A DNA stretch of 64,000 bases, from the NCBI GenBank assembly GCA_938008435.1, contig CALLKK010000008.1:62001-126000 (forward strand). The letters are read 5' to 3'. This document shows positions 33,546 to 42,050 of this stretch, one piece after another; position 1 is the first letter of the stretch, and each line of letters starts with the position of its first letter. The notes beneath the pieces were generated by a model. The model was not told the origin of the DNA and ran no database searches. It worked only from the letters and a program-made list of their open reading frames with translations. The translations under genes were made by a program, and so were the position numbers. The DNA is from an uncultured Steroidobacter sp. GTDB lineage: Bacteria; Pseudomonadota; Gammaproteobacteria; Steroidobacterales; Steroidobacteraceae.

Positions 33546-34492
33546 CCGCCGGCTCCGCTGAGAGCAGGGGCCTCGATCGCAAGCGGCGCTGCAAGCCGCG
33601 GTGCGCTCTTCTTGCGCGCCAGCGCTTCTTTGCGCCTTTCGATCAAGCGCAGGATCATCGGCGTGAAGATGAGCTGCATCGCGAGGTCCATCTTGCCGCC
33701 AGGGCAGACGATCGTATTGGCGCGCGACATGAACGAGCCGTGCAGCATCGAGAGCAGATACGGAAAATCGATGCCATTCGGTCGCGCGAAACGGATCACG
33801 AGAAACGATTCGTCCGGCGTCGGAATGAAGCGGGCGATGAACGGATTGGACGTGTCGACGACGGGTACGCGCTGAAAGTTGATGTGCGTGCGCGAAAACT
33901 GCGGGCAGATGTAGTGCACGTAATCGTGCATGCGCCGCAGGATCGTGTCGGTGATCGCCTCGGCGGAATAGCCGCGCGTCGAGCGATCGCGGTGGAGCTT
34001 CTGAATCCATTCGAGGTTGATGACCGGCACCACGCCGATGAGCAGGTCGACATGGCGTGCGACGTCGACCTTGTCCGTGACCACGGCGCCGTGCAGTCCT
34101 TCGTAGAAGAGCAAGTCGGTATCGGGCGGCAACGGTTCCCACTGCGTGAACGTACCGGCCGGTTGTCCGTACGGCTTTGCTTCCTGCTCGTCGTGCAGAT
34201 AGCGGCGCCGGCGGCCTTGGCCGCTCTCGCCGTAGCTGCGAAAGAGCGCTTCGAGCTCCTCGAACAGATTGGCATCGGGTCCGAAGTGGCTGAAATGCAC
34301 GTCGCCGCGTGCGAGCGCCTCGGCCATCTTCTCCTTCATGGTGAGGCGGTCGTAGCGGTGAAAGCTGTCGCCTTCGACGAAGGCTGCGTTGATCCCTTCG
34401 CGACGAAAGATCTGCTCGAAGGTGCGCATCACCGATGTGGTGCCGGCGCCCGAGGATCCCGTCACGGCAATGATGGGGTGCATGGCAGACAT
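33542..34492 (-). CDS. prk: Phosphoribulokinase
   Basis: 316 residues. The P-loop variant IIAVTGSSGAGTTSVM is followed by VEGDSFHRYDRLTMKEKM, FSHFGPDANLFEELEALFRSYG, LLFYEGLHGAVV, VGVVPVINLEWIQKLHRDRSTRGYSAEAITDTILRRM and the PRK signature residues. This is the class I (proteobacterial) enzyme, allosterically responsive to NADH in relatives. It makes ribulose 1,5-bisphosphate for RuBisCO. Both ends overlap their neighbours (fbp and gph) by four or fewer bases, so the genes are translationally coupled. Confidence 0.96.
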   Translation of the reverse strand: MSAMHPIIAVTGSSGAGTTSVMRTFEQIFRREGINAAFVEGDSFHRYDRLTMKEKMAEALARGDVHFSHFGPDANLFEELEALFRSYGESGQGRRRRYLHDEQEAKPYGQPAGTFTQWEPLPPDTDLLFYEGLHGAVVTDKVDVARHVDLLIGVVPVINLEWIQKLHRDRSTRGYSAEAITDTILRRMHDYVHYICPQFSRTHINFQRVPVVDTSNPFIARFIPTPDESFLVIRFARPNGIDFPYLLSMLHGSFMSRANTIVCPGGKMDLAMQLIFTPMILRLIERRKEALARKKSAPRLAAPLAIEAPALSGAGG

Positions 34493-35550
34493 CAGGCAGG
34501 GCTCCTGAACAGCGTGCGTGTACCGAAGAGCGGGGCGTCGAATTCGAAGTCGTTGTACTCGCGGTAATAGCGCTCGATGCGTTCCACTTCGGCGCGCGCG
34601 CCGAAGATCAAGCCGATGCGCTCGTGCAGCGAGGTGGGCGTCACTTCGAGCAATGGCTCGCGTCCCGTGCTGGCGCGGCCGCCCGCCTGATCGACGATGA
34701 AACCGATCGGATTGGCCTCATAGAGCAGGCGTAGCCGCCCAGCGCGCGTCAGATCCTTGCGGTCGCGCGGATACAGGAAGACGCCGCCGCGCATGAGGAT
34801 GCGGTGCGTCTCGGCCACGAGCGAAGCGATCAAGCGCATGTTGAAGTCGCGGCCGCGAGGCCCGGCGGCGCCGGCCTGAGATTCGCTCACGTAGCGCTTG
34901 ATCGGCGCTTCCCAATGACGAGAGTTCGACGCGTTGATCGCGAACTCGGACGTGCTCTCGGGGATGCGCAGGTTCGGATGCGTCAGAAGGAACTCGCCGA
35001 TCTCGCGGTCGAGCGTGAAGCCATGCACGCCGTGGCCGGTCGTGAGCACGAGCATGGTGGAGGGTCCGTAGATCGCATAGCCCGCGCACACCTGTGCCGT
35101 GCCGGGTTGCAGGAAATCCGTCTCGAGCGGCTCGCACGTCTCGTCGGGACAGCGCAGGATGGAGAAGATGCTACCGACCGCGACGTTGACGTCGACGTTC
35201 GACGAACCGTCGAGCGGATCGAACAGCAGCAGATAGCGGCCGCGCGGATACTCGGCAGGAATGGCGTAGGGTGCGCTCATTTCCTCCGATACCATGCCTG
35301 CCAGCTGTCCGCTCCATTCGGTCGTGCGCACGAAGATGTCGTTGGCGAGCACGTCGAGGCGCATCTGCTCTTCGCCTTGCACGTTCGTCGAGTCCGCTCG
35401 ACCGAGCGCCCCCTTGCCGATGAGCGCGGCAATACGCTTGCAGGCAAGCCGCACGTCGGTGACGAGGGTGATGAAATCGGCCTGCACTTCTGAGCGTCGA
35501 CGGCTTTCCTCGATGAGAAAGCGCGTCAAGGTCTTCGGAGTGTGCGTCAT
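34492..35550 (-). CDS. fbp: Class I fructose-1,6-bisphosphatase
   Basis: 352 residues with the metal/active-site motif LLFDPLDGSSNVDVNVAVGSIFSI, plus GVFLYPRDRKDLTRAGRLRLLYEANPIGFIVDQAGG near the C-terminus. Class I FBPases regenerate fructose 6-phosphate in the Calvin cycle and gluconeogenesis. It overlaps cbbX upstream (ATGA) and prk downstream, so it serves as the operon's CbbF. Sedoheptulose bisphosphate may also be a substrate, as in other cbb operons. Confidence 0.96.
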   Translation of the reverse strand: MTHTPKTLTRFLIEESRRRSEVQADFITLVTDVRLACKRIAALIGKGALGRADSTNVQGEEQMRLDVLANDIFVRTTEWSGQLAGMVSEEMSAPYAIPAEYPRGRYLLLFDPLDGSSNVDVNVAVGSIFSILRCPDETCEPLETDFLQPGTAQVCAGYAIYGPSTMLVLTTGHGVHGFTLDREIGEFLLTHPNLRIPESTSEFAINASNSRHWEAPIKRYVSESQAGAAGPRGRDFNMRLIASLVAETHRILMRGGVFLYPRDRKDLTRAGRLRLLYEANPIGFIVDQAGGRASTGREPLLEVTPTSLHERIGLIFGARAEVERIERYYREYNDFEFDAPLFGTRTLFRSPA

Positions 35551-36476
35551 GCGTCATTCCCTCCGGCGCCGAACACGCGGCTGGCACGCAAGTCCTGCGC
35601 TTCGATGGTGACGAGATCGGTCTGCGTGAGCGGACCGCCGCGCGCGAAGAGACGGCTGGCTTGACGCAGTCGCGCGCGGTCGAGCGCGTTGCGAATCGAG
35701 CGCGCATTTGCGAAGTGCGGCTGCGCGCGGCGGCGCGCGATGTACTCGCGCAGCGTCTCGACTGCCGCATCGCTCAGTCGGTACTGCATTTCATCGAGCA
35801 TGAGCTGCGCGATGGCGAAGAGCTCCTCGTCGGTGTAATCGGGAAAGTCGATGTGGTGCGCGATGCGCGAGGACAGGCCCGGATTGCTGCGGAAGAACCG
35901 GTCCATCCTGTCCTTGTACCCGGCGAGGATGACGACCAGGTCGTCGCGGCTGTTCTCCATCTCCTGCAGCAGGATTTCGATCGCTTCCTGACCGTAGTCG
36001 CGCTCGTTTTCCGGTCGATACAGGTAGTAGGCTTCGTCGATGAACAGCACGCCGCCCATCGCCCGCTTGAGCACCTCGCGCGTCTTCGGTGCGGTATGGC
36101 CGATGTATTGACCGACGAGATCGTCGCGCGTCACGGCGACGAGATGACCTTTGCGCACGTATCCCAGACGATGAAGGATCTGTGCCATGCGCAGCGCGAC
36201 GGTCGTCTTGCCGGTGCCGGGGTTGCCGGTGAAGCTCATGTGCAACGACGGGGCGGCGGTCGACAAGCCCGCTTGTTTGCGCAAGGCGTCGATGAGCAGC
36301 AGGGCGCAGATGTCGCGCACGCGGCTCTTCACGGGCGCAAGACCGACGAGCTCGCGGTCGAGCTCGGCGAGCACGTCGGCGACGCGCGAGTCGCGGAATG
36401 CCGCGTGGATGTCGAACGCGCGGTTCTCTGTGGGCCCGGCTGTTTCGCTGAGAGCGTTCATTGCGGCGTCTTGCAT
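35547..36476 (-). CDS. cbbX: RuBisCO activase, red type (AAA+)
   Basis: 309 residues. AAA+ features: LHMSFTGNPGTGKTTVALRMAQIL (Walker A), GVLFIDEAYYLYRPENERDYGQEAIEILLQEMEN (Walker B and the pore-loop region), VVILAGYKDRMDRFFRSNPGLSSRIAHHIDFPDY. CbbX uses ATP to pull the C-terminus of the form IC large subunit and release inhibitory sugar phosphates. Its presence beside cbbLS confirms the red-type lineage. ATG at 36461 is an alternative start. Confidence 0.95.
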   Translation of the reverse strand: MQDAAMNALSETAGPTENRAFDIHAAFRDSRVADVLAELDRELVGLAPVKSRVRDICALLLIDALRKQAGLSTAAPSLHMSFTGNPGTGKTTVALRMAQILHRLGYVRKGHLVAVTRDDLVGQYIGHTAPKTREVLKRAMGGVLFIDEAYYLYRPENERDYGQEAIEILLQEMENSRDDLVVILAGYKDRMDRFFRSNPGLSSRIAHHIDFPDYTDEELFAIAQLMLDEMQYRLSDAAVETLREYIARRRAQPHFANARSIRNALDRARLRQASRLFARGGPLTQTDLVTIEAQDLRASRVFGAGGNDA

Positions 36477-36499
36477 CGTGCGGCTCTTCGTCGGCAGCG

Positions 36500-36916
36500 T
36501 CAGTAGCGCTTGCCTTCGGGACGCTCGGTGGCATATGCGCGCGTGGTGTAGCGCTGCTGCCGGCCCGGACCCTCTTGGCGAACGAGGCCGAAGCCTGGCT
36601 CATCGGCCGGGCGATTCACGATGAAGGACAGCCGCAGCGATTCGATGCCGCGGGTGGCATCGAACGCATTCAGCTTGATGTAGTGATTGGGAAACGTGGC
36701 GCGGCAGGCGTTGAGCTCTTGCATGATGCCCGCCGCATCGCGCAAGTCGAACAGCGGTGCGCCGAACATCTCCCAATACGTGTTGCGCGGATGCGGATCG
36801 TCCGTGTACTCGATGGAGAGCGCCCAGCCGCGCGCCAGGCAGTATTCGATCTGGGCGCGGATCTGCTCGTCGGTCAAGTCGGGCAGAAACGAGAACGTGC
36901 CTTGAGTCAGTCGCAT
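36500..36916 (-). CDS. cbbS: RuBisCO small subunit (form IC)
   Basis: 138 residues beginning MRLTQGTFSFLPDLTDEQIRAQIEYCLARGWALSIEYTDDPHPRNTYWEMFGAPLFDLRDAAGI. The length and the C-terminal extension after FIVNRP (about 25 residues, ending TERPEGKRY) are those of red-type small subunits, where the tail forms part of the central solvent channel. Twelve bases separate it from cbbL. Confidence 0.96.
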   Translation of the reverse strand: MRLTQGTFSFLPDLTDEQIRAQIEYCLARGWALSIEYTDDPHPRNTYWEMFGAPLFDLRDAAGIMQELNACRATFPNHYIKLNAFDATRGIESLRLSFIVNRPADEPGFGLVRQEGPGRQQRYTTRAYATERPEGKRY

Positions 36917-36928
36917 TGGGGCTCTCCA

Positions 36929-38392
36929 TCAAGCAGCGGCGGTGGAGGTGGGAACGAAGTCGGGCGTGTCCGTGCTCGCGTAGTCGAACGTGACGTCGCG
37001 CCACGTATCGAGCGCCGCTTGCAGCGGCTGACAGTGCCGCGCGGCTTTCGCGAGGATGTCGGGGCCTTCGTTCCAGATGTCGCGGCCTTCGTTGCGTGCG
37101 AGCACCATCGCTTCGAGCGCCACGCGATTGGCGGTCGCGCCGGCGGCGATACCCATCGGATGACCGATGGTGCCGCCGCCGAACTGCAGCACGCAGTCTT
37201 CGCCAAGATAGGTGAGGAGCTGATGCATTTGTCCGGCGTGGATGCCGCCAGACGCGACCGGCATGACGCCGCCCAACCCCGCCCAGTCCTGTTCGAAGAA
37301 CAGGCCGCGCGGCAGATCGACGGCGTTGTGCGTCTCGCGCAGCACGCCGTAGTAGCCCTGCACCGTGTTCGGATCGCCTTCGAGCTTGCCGACGACCGTG
37401 CCCGCGTGCAGGTGGTCGACGCCGGCCAGGCGCATCCATTTGGAAATCACGCGGAACGAGACGCCGTGCGACTTCTGGCGCGTATAGGTGCTGTGACCTG
37501 CGCGATGCAAGTGCAGCAGCATGTCGTTTTTGCGCGCCCATTTGGACATCGACTGGATTGCCGTGTAGCCGATGACGAGATCGATCATGACGATCACCGA
37601 GCCGAGCTCCTTGGCGAATTCCGCACGCTCGTACATGTCTTCCATGGTCGCAGCGGTGACGTTGAGATAGTGCCCTTTCACTTCGCCCGTGGCGGCCTGC
37701 GCGCGATTGACGGCTTCCATGCAGTACAGGAAGCGGTCGCGCCAATGCATGAACGGCTGCGAATTGATGTTCTCGTCGTCCTTGGTGAAGTCGAGTCCGC
37801 CGCGCAGCGCCTCGTACACCACCCGTCCGTAGTTCTTGCCGGAAAGTCCGAGCTTCGGTTTGACGGTCGCGCCGAGTAGCGGTCGACCGAACTTATCGAG
37901 TCGTTCGCGTTCGACCACGATGCCGGTCGGCGGGCCAGGAAAGGTCTTCACGTAGGCGACGGGTAACCGCATGTCCTCCAAGCGCAGCGCCTTGAGCGGC
38001 TTGAAGCCGAAGACATTGCCGATGATCGAAGCGCTCAGGTTCGCGATCGAGCCGGGCTCGAACAGATCGAGGTCGTACGCGATGTACGCGAAGTACTGGC
38101 CCGGCGCGCCCGGAACGGGATCGACGCGGTAGGCTTTCGCGCGGTAGCGTTCGCACGCCGTCAAGCGATCCGTCCACACCACCGTCCAAGTGGCTGTAGA
38201 CGATTCGCCTGCGACAGCAGCAGCCGCTTCGGTCGGATCGACGCCTTCCTGCGGCGTGATGCGAAACACCGCCAGCACGTCCGTGTCCTTCGGCTCGTAG
38301 TCGCCGTCCCAATAGCCCATGTCCGCATACTTGAGGACGCCTGCCTTGTAGCGCTCCGCGGCGCTCAGTGTTCGGTGCCCGATCTGCTTCAT
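36929..38392 (-). CDS. cbbL: RuBisCO large subunit, form IC (red type)
   Basis: 487 residues from ATG 38392. The carbamylated lysine is K204 in GLDFTKDDENINSQPF. The TVKPKLGLSGKNYGR segment, HLHRAGH, loop 6 GTVVGKLEGDP and the C-terminal GGTIGHPMGIAAGATANRVALEAM are all intact. Sequence features and the neighbouring cbbX place it in form IC. It carboxylates ribulose bisphosphate. It heads the operon, divergent from cbbR with a 97-bp control region between. The frame remains open upstream of ATG 38392, but no better start is seen there. Confidence 0.97.
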   Translation of the reverse strand: MKQIGHRTLSAAERYKAGVLKYADMGYWDGDYEPKDTDVLAVFRITPQEGVDPTEAAAAVAGESSTATWTVVWTDRLTACERYRAKAYRVDPVPGAPGQYFAYIAYDLDLFEPGSIANLSASIIGNVFGFKPLKALRLEDMRLPVAYVKTFPGPPTGIVVERERLDKFGRPLLGATVKPKLGLSGKNYGRVVYEALRGGLDFTKDDENINSQPFMHWRDRFLYCMEAVNRAQAATGEVKGHYLNVTAATMEDMYERAEFAKELGSVIVMIDLVIGYTAIQSMSKWARKNDMLLHLHRAGHSTYTRQKSHGVSFRVISKWMRLAGVDHLHAGTVVGKLEGDPNTVQGYYGVLRETHNAVDLPRGLFFEQDWAGLGGVMPVASGGIHAGQMHQLLTYLGEDCVLQFGGGTIGHPMGIAAGATANRVALEAMVLARNEGRDIWNEGPDILAKAARHCQPLQAALDTWRDVTFDYASTDTPDFVPTSTAAA

Positions 38393-38444
38393 CGTCGTGT
38401 CCTCGAGCCAAGGGATGTGCGTCGAAGCGTGGACCGCGAGCGCC

Positions 38445-38464
38445 ATTAGGTCCAATGGAATAAT
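38445..38464. promoter_or_regulatory. LysR-type (CbbR) operator candidate
   Basis: ATTA-N12-TAAT (20 bp) is an inverted repeat with the T-N11-A core expected for LysR-family binding. It lies between cbbL and cbbR, 53 bp upstream of the cbbL start and 26 bp upstream of cbbR. It is AT-rich against a GC-rich background. CbbR binding is inferred from position. Confidence 0.55.
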
Positions 38465-38489
38465 CTTTGTCGTGCGATAAGATCGGCTT

Positions 38490-39434
38490 ATGCCTGGTCT
38501 GCATGCAGAAGGTGCGATGCGCAATGTGACCTTGCGGCAATTGCGCGTCTTTGCTGCTGTGGCGCAGCAGCGTTCGTTCACGCGCGCCGCGCGCGAGCTG
38601 CACCTGACGCAGCCTGCCGTATCGCAACAACTGAAGCTGCTCGAAGCGCAAGTGGGGATGCCGCTGTTCGAGCACGTCGGTCGCAGCATTCATCTCACCG
38701 AAGCGGGTGAGGCGCTATTGCGTTACGCGCAGCAGATCAACGAAGTGTTGCGAGCCGCGAACGAGACGTTTGCCGAGATGCGCGGGCTCAGGCGCGGCGT
38801 GCTCAAGCTCGGCTCGGTGAGCACGGCCAAGTACTTCACGCCTTCGCTGCTTTCGGCGTTCACGCTCGAGTACCCGCAGGTGTCGATCAAGTTCAGCGTC
38901 GGCAATCGCGAAGAGATCATCAAGCAACTCGCGAACAACGAGATCGACCTCGTCATCATGGGACGGCCGCCGCGCGAGCTGGTGACTACGGCCGAGCCGT
39001 TTGCCAAACATCCGCTGGTCATCATCGCCGCGCCCGATCATCCGCTGGCGAGGTCGACTCGCAAGATCCCGCTCAAGCGGCTCGAGTCCGAGAACTTCAT
39101 CATTCGCGAGCAGGGCTCCGGTACGCGCGCCTCGATGGAGCACGTGTTCCGCGAGCGGGGCGTGACGTATCGCGCTTCGATGGAGGTCGACAGCAACGAG
39201 ACCATCAAGCAGGCGGTGATGGCGGGCATGGGCATCAGCTTCATCTCACGGCACACTGTGAGTCTCGAGCTCGCCGCCGGTAAGCTCGTGACGCTGAACG
39301 TGAGCGGCTTGCCGCTGCTCCGCGACTGGTACGTCATTCACTTGCGGGACAAGCGCTTGTCGCCGATCACGGTGGCATTTCGTTCCTTCCTGCTCGCTCG
39401 GGGCGCCGAGATCATCGAGCGTGCGGTGGGCTGA
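38490..39434 (+). CDS. cbbR: LysR-family regulator of the Calvin-cycle operon
   Basis: 314 residues (305 if the second start, ATG 38517, is used; that one has the better ribosome-binding site, GAAGGTG). The N-terminal helix-turn-helix is NVTLRQLRVFAAVAQQRSFTRAARELHLTQPAVSQQLKLLEAQVGMPLFEH. The effector domain contains GGLRRGVLKLGSVSTAKYFTP-like and SFISRHTVSLELAAGKLVTLNVSGLPLLRDW segments typical of CbbR. It is divergent from cbbL. CbbR proteins activate cbb genes in response to NADPH or Calvin intermediates. Confidence 0.92.
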   Translation: MPGLHAEGAMRNVTLRQLRVFAAVAQQRSFTRAARELHLTQPAVSQQLKLLEAQVGMPLFEHVGRSIHLTEAGEALLRYAQQINEVLRAANETFAEMRGLRRGVLKLGSVSTAKYFTPSLLSAFTLEYPQVSIKFSVGNREEIIKQLANNEIDLVIMGRPPRELVTTAEPFAKHPLVIIAAPDHPLARSTRKIPLKRLESENFIIREQGSGTRASMEHVFRERGVTYRASMEVDSNETIKQAVMAGMGISFISRHTVSLELAAGKLVTLNVSGLPLLRDWYVIHLRDKRLSPITVAFRSFLLARGAEIIERAVG

Positions 39435-39511
39435 GCCTGTGCGGAGGGAACCCGCACGGCGCCGGCGGATTAATCAGGGGCAATTTTCCACGCGAGTAAT
39501 TCGGAGGCTTC

Positions 39512-40690
39512 ATGAGTGCACGGTTCATCGTTCTTGCCTGTATGACGGTCGTGCTCGCGGCATGCGGCGAGCAGCGGCAGGCTGCTCAGCAGTCCGAAGC
39601 GCCGCAGGCGCAGGTGGCCGCCAAGTCAGGGCAGGAGCGCCCCTTCGTCGTCCACGAGATCGCAAAGTTCAACGAGCCTTGGGCAATGACGTTTCTGCCG
39701 GACGGGCGTCTGCTCGTGACCGAAAAGAAGGGCGTGCTCAAGGTGTACACGAGCGGCGGCGACGCATACGAGGTAAGCGGCGTGCCGCAAGTGGCCTATC
39801 AAGGACAGGGCGGTCTCGGCGACGTCGTTCTGCATCCGAAGTTCGCGGAGAACCAATTGGTGTACTTGAGCTACGCCGAGCCGGGCGAGGGCGATACGCG
39901 CGGTGCGGCGGTCGCGCGGGCAAAGCTCGAGCTCGGCGACCAAGGCGGCAAGCTCACGAACCTCGAGGTCATCTGGCGGCAAGTGCCTAAGGTGACGGGC
40001 TCGGGCCATTACGGTCATCGCATTGCATTCGACTCGCAAGGGTACTTGTGGATCAGCTCCGGCGAGCGGCAGAAGTTCGATCCGGCGCAAGACATGCAGA
40101 CGAATCTCGGCAAGATCGTGCGCTTGAACGACGACGGTTCGGTGCCGGCGGACAATCCGTTCGCGGAGCAAGGCGGCGTGACGGCGCAGATCTGGTCCCT
40201 CGGGCATCGCAATCCGCTCGGCTTGGCATTCGACGCGGAAGGTCGCCTCTGGGAGCATGAGATGGGTCCGCAGCACGGCGATGAGCTCAATCTGATCGAG
40301 CGCGGAACCAACTACGGCTATCCGCTCGTCTCGGAAGGCTCGCATTACGACGGCAAGGAGATTCCCAATCATGCGACGCGGCCGGAATTCAAAGCGCCGG
40401 TGGTCAGCTGGGTGCCGTCGATCGCGCCGGCCGGATTCGTCATCTACAGCGGCAGCGAGTTTCCCGAGTGGCAGGGCAGCGGTTTCATCGGCGGCTTGGC
40501 TTCGCAGGCGCTGATTCGCGTGGAGTTCGACGGCACGAGCGCGCGCGAAGCGGAGCGCTTCGACATGGGCGCGCGTATCCGCGAGATCGAGCAAGGCCCG
40601 GATGGCGCGCTGTGGATTCTCGAAGACGAGCAGGACGGCAAAGGCGGCCGACTGCTCAAGCTCACGGCCCGAGCGCGCGAAGGGAGCTGA
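39512..40690 (+). CDS. PQQ-dependent sugar dehydrogenase (Asd/YliI type), lipoprotein
   Basis: 392 residues. The N-terminal signal ends in a lipobox-like LAACGEQ. A six-bladed propeller of the soluble glucose/aldose dehydrogenase family follows: FNEPWAMTFLPDGRLLVTEKKG, YQGQGGLGDVVLHPKFAEN, GSGHYGHRIAFDSQGYLWISSGER (catalytic His), WSLGHRNPLGLAFDAEGRLWEHEMGPQHGDELN (PQQ and Ca contacts), and GADGALWIL-like repeats. It oxidises aldoses in the periplasm using PQQ. No pqq genes are in the window. The gene is monocistronic. Confidence 0.9.
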   Translation: MSARFIVLACMTVVLAACGEQRQAAQQSEAPQAQVAAKSGQERPFVVHEIAKFNEPWAMTFLPDGRLLVTEKKGVLKVYTSGGDAYEVSGVPQVAYQGQGGLGDVVLHPKFAENQLVYLSYAEPGEGDTRGAAVARAKLELGDQGGKLTNLEVIWRQVPKVTGSGHYGHRIAFDSQGYLWISSGERQKFDPAQDMQTNLGKIVRLNDDGSVPADNPFAEQGGVTAQIWSLGHRNPLGLAFDAEGRLWEHEMGPQHGDELNLIERGTNYGYPLVSEGSHYDGKEIPNHATRPEFKAPVVSWVPSIAPAGFVIYSGSEFPEWQGSGFIGGLASQALIRVEFDGTSAREAERFDMGARIREIEQGPDGALWILEDEQDGKGGRLLKLTARAREGS

Positions 40691-40779
40691 TTCGTCTCAG
40701 GCTTCGTAGCCGGCGCAGGCGCGCGTGAGCCGGCCGCGCGCTTTCACTGCGCACGGCGTTGCGCGCAAAATGGCGCACC

Positions 40780-42018
40780 ATGGCTCGACGCACCGGCAGC
40801 GCTGATCTTCCTCTCCACGGCGGCTTCGTGCCGCCGTGGCTTGCCGCGCGTATGGCGCGGCTCGGGCGCGTCATCGTCGAAGCGATCGTGCTTCACTACG
40901 GTCGCGACGAAGTGCTGCGGCGGCTGGCCCATCCCTTCTGGTTCCAGGCTTTCGGTACGGTGATGGGGATGGACTGGCACTCCTCCGGCATCACAACGAG
41001 CGTGATGGGCGCCCTCAAGCGCGGGCTTGCGCCTGTGCAAGACGAGCTCGGTTTGTATATCTGCGGCGGCAAGGGTGCGCATTCGCGTGCGACACCGACC
41101 GAGCTGCTTGCGATCGGCGATCGAACCGGTCTCGATGCGCCGTCCCTCGTACAAGCGAGCAAACTGGTCGCAAAGGTCGACAGTGCGGCCGTGCAGGACG
41201 GATTCGATCTGTATCTGCATACGTTCGTTGTCTCGCGCGACGGTCATTGGTGCGTCGTACAGCAGGGCATGAACGAAGAGCGGCGCGAAGCACGGCGTTA
41301 CCACTGGTTGTCGGAAGGGCTGCGCGGCTTTTTCGATTCGCCGCATACCGGCATCGAAGGCCGCCATCAGGGCACGATCGTCAATCTCGCGGACGCGCGC
41401 GCTGCGCGCAATCGCGCTGCGGGACTCGAGCTCGTTCATGCCGGACCCGATCGCACGATCGGCGTACTGAAGCGTTTGCGCGAAGCAGACAATACGGCAC
41501 GCGATCTATTCTCAGAGCCCGTTCCTGCAATGCCCGCCGAGCCGTTGCCGCATCTGCAGATGCCGGGCCGTCACGAGGTGCGCGCCAGCGACGTCGTGCT
41601 CAGGCGTCTGCATGGCGTACTGGCGGCGGCTGCCGATCGAGGACCGAAGGATTTTGCAGATCTCTTACTGACGCCGGGCGTCGGTGCGCGCACGGTCGCG
41701 GCGCTCGCCTTGGTGGCGGAAGTGGTCCATGGCGCGCCGGCGCGTTTCTCGGATCCGGCGCGGTTTTCGTTCGCGCACGGCGGCAAGGACGGTGCGCCGT
41801 TTCCCGTGCCCCTCAAGGTGTACGACGAGACGATCCGCGTGCTCAAGGACGCGGTCGCACGCGCGAAGCTCGGTAACGACGAACGGCTTGCAGCGCTGCG
41901 GCGCTTGGATCGGCAGGCGCGCGTGCTCGAGCGCACCGCGCGCGGACCCGGCTTCGATGCGCTCGTGGAAGAGGAGCGGCGCCGAACGCGCGAGTACGGC
42001 GGCAGGATGGTGAAATGA
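40780..42018 (+). CDS. DUF763 protein
   Basis: 412 residues from ATG 40780. The DUF763 pattern is clear: RTGSADLPLHGGFVPPWLAARMARLGRVIVEAIVLHYG, HPFWFQAFGTVMGMDWHSSGITTSVMGALKRGL, GLYICGGKGAHSRATP, FDLYLHTFVVSRDGHWCVVQQGMN, HTGIEGRHQGTIVNL, and the C-terminal helix-hairpin-helix-like LLLTPGVGARTVAALALVAEVVHG with FSFAHGGKDGAPFPVPLKVYDETI. The family is common in archaea and thermophiles, and rarer in Proteobacteria. The HhH-like segment hints at nucleic-acid contact, but the biochemical function is unknown to me. Confidence 0.88.
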   Translation: MARRTGSADLPLHGGFVPPWLAARMARLGRVIVEAIVLHYGRDEVLRRLAHPFWFQAFGTVMGMDWHSSGITTSVMGALKRGLAPVQDELGLYICGGKGAHSRATPTELLAIGDRTGLDAPSLVQASKLVAKVDSAAVQDGFDLYLHTFVVSRDGHWCVVQQGMNEERREARRYHWLSEGLRGFFDSPHTGIEGRHQGTIVNLADARAARNRAAGLELVHAGPDRTIGVLKRLREADNTARDLFSEPVPAMPAEPLPHLQMPGRHEVRASDVVLRRLHGVLAAAADRGPKDFADLLLTPGVGARTVAALALVAEVVHGAPARFSDPARFSFAHGGKDGAPFPVPLKVYDETIRVLKDAVARAKLGNDERLAALRRLDRQARVLERTARGPGFDALVEEERRRTREYGGRMVK

Positions 42019-42050
42019 CGAGGCGGGCGCGCGACCGTCGCCGCCGCTCG

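Noticed and set aside
36929..38689. A longer RuBisCO large subunit starting near 38689
   Set aside because: The extra ~100 residues have no RuBisCO similarity and would run through the cbbR start region; ATG 38392 gives the normal form IC length and N-terminus.
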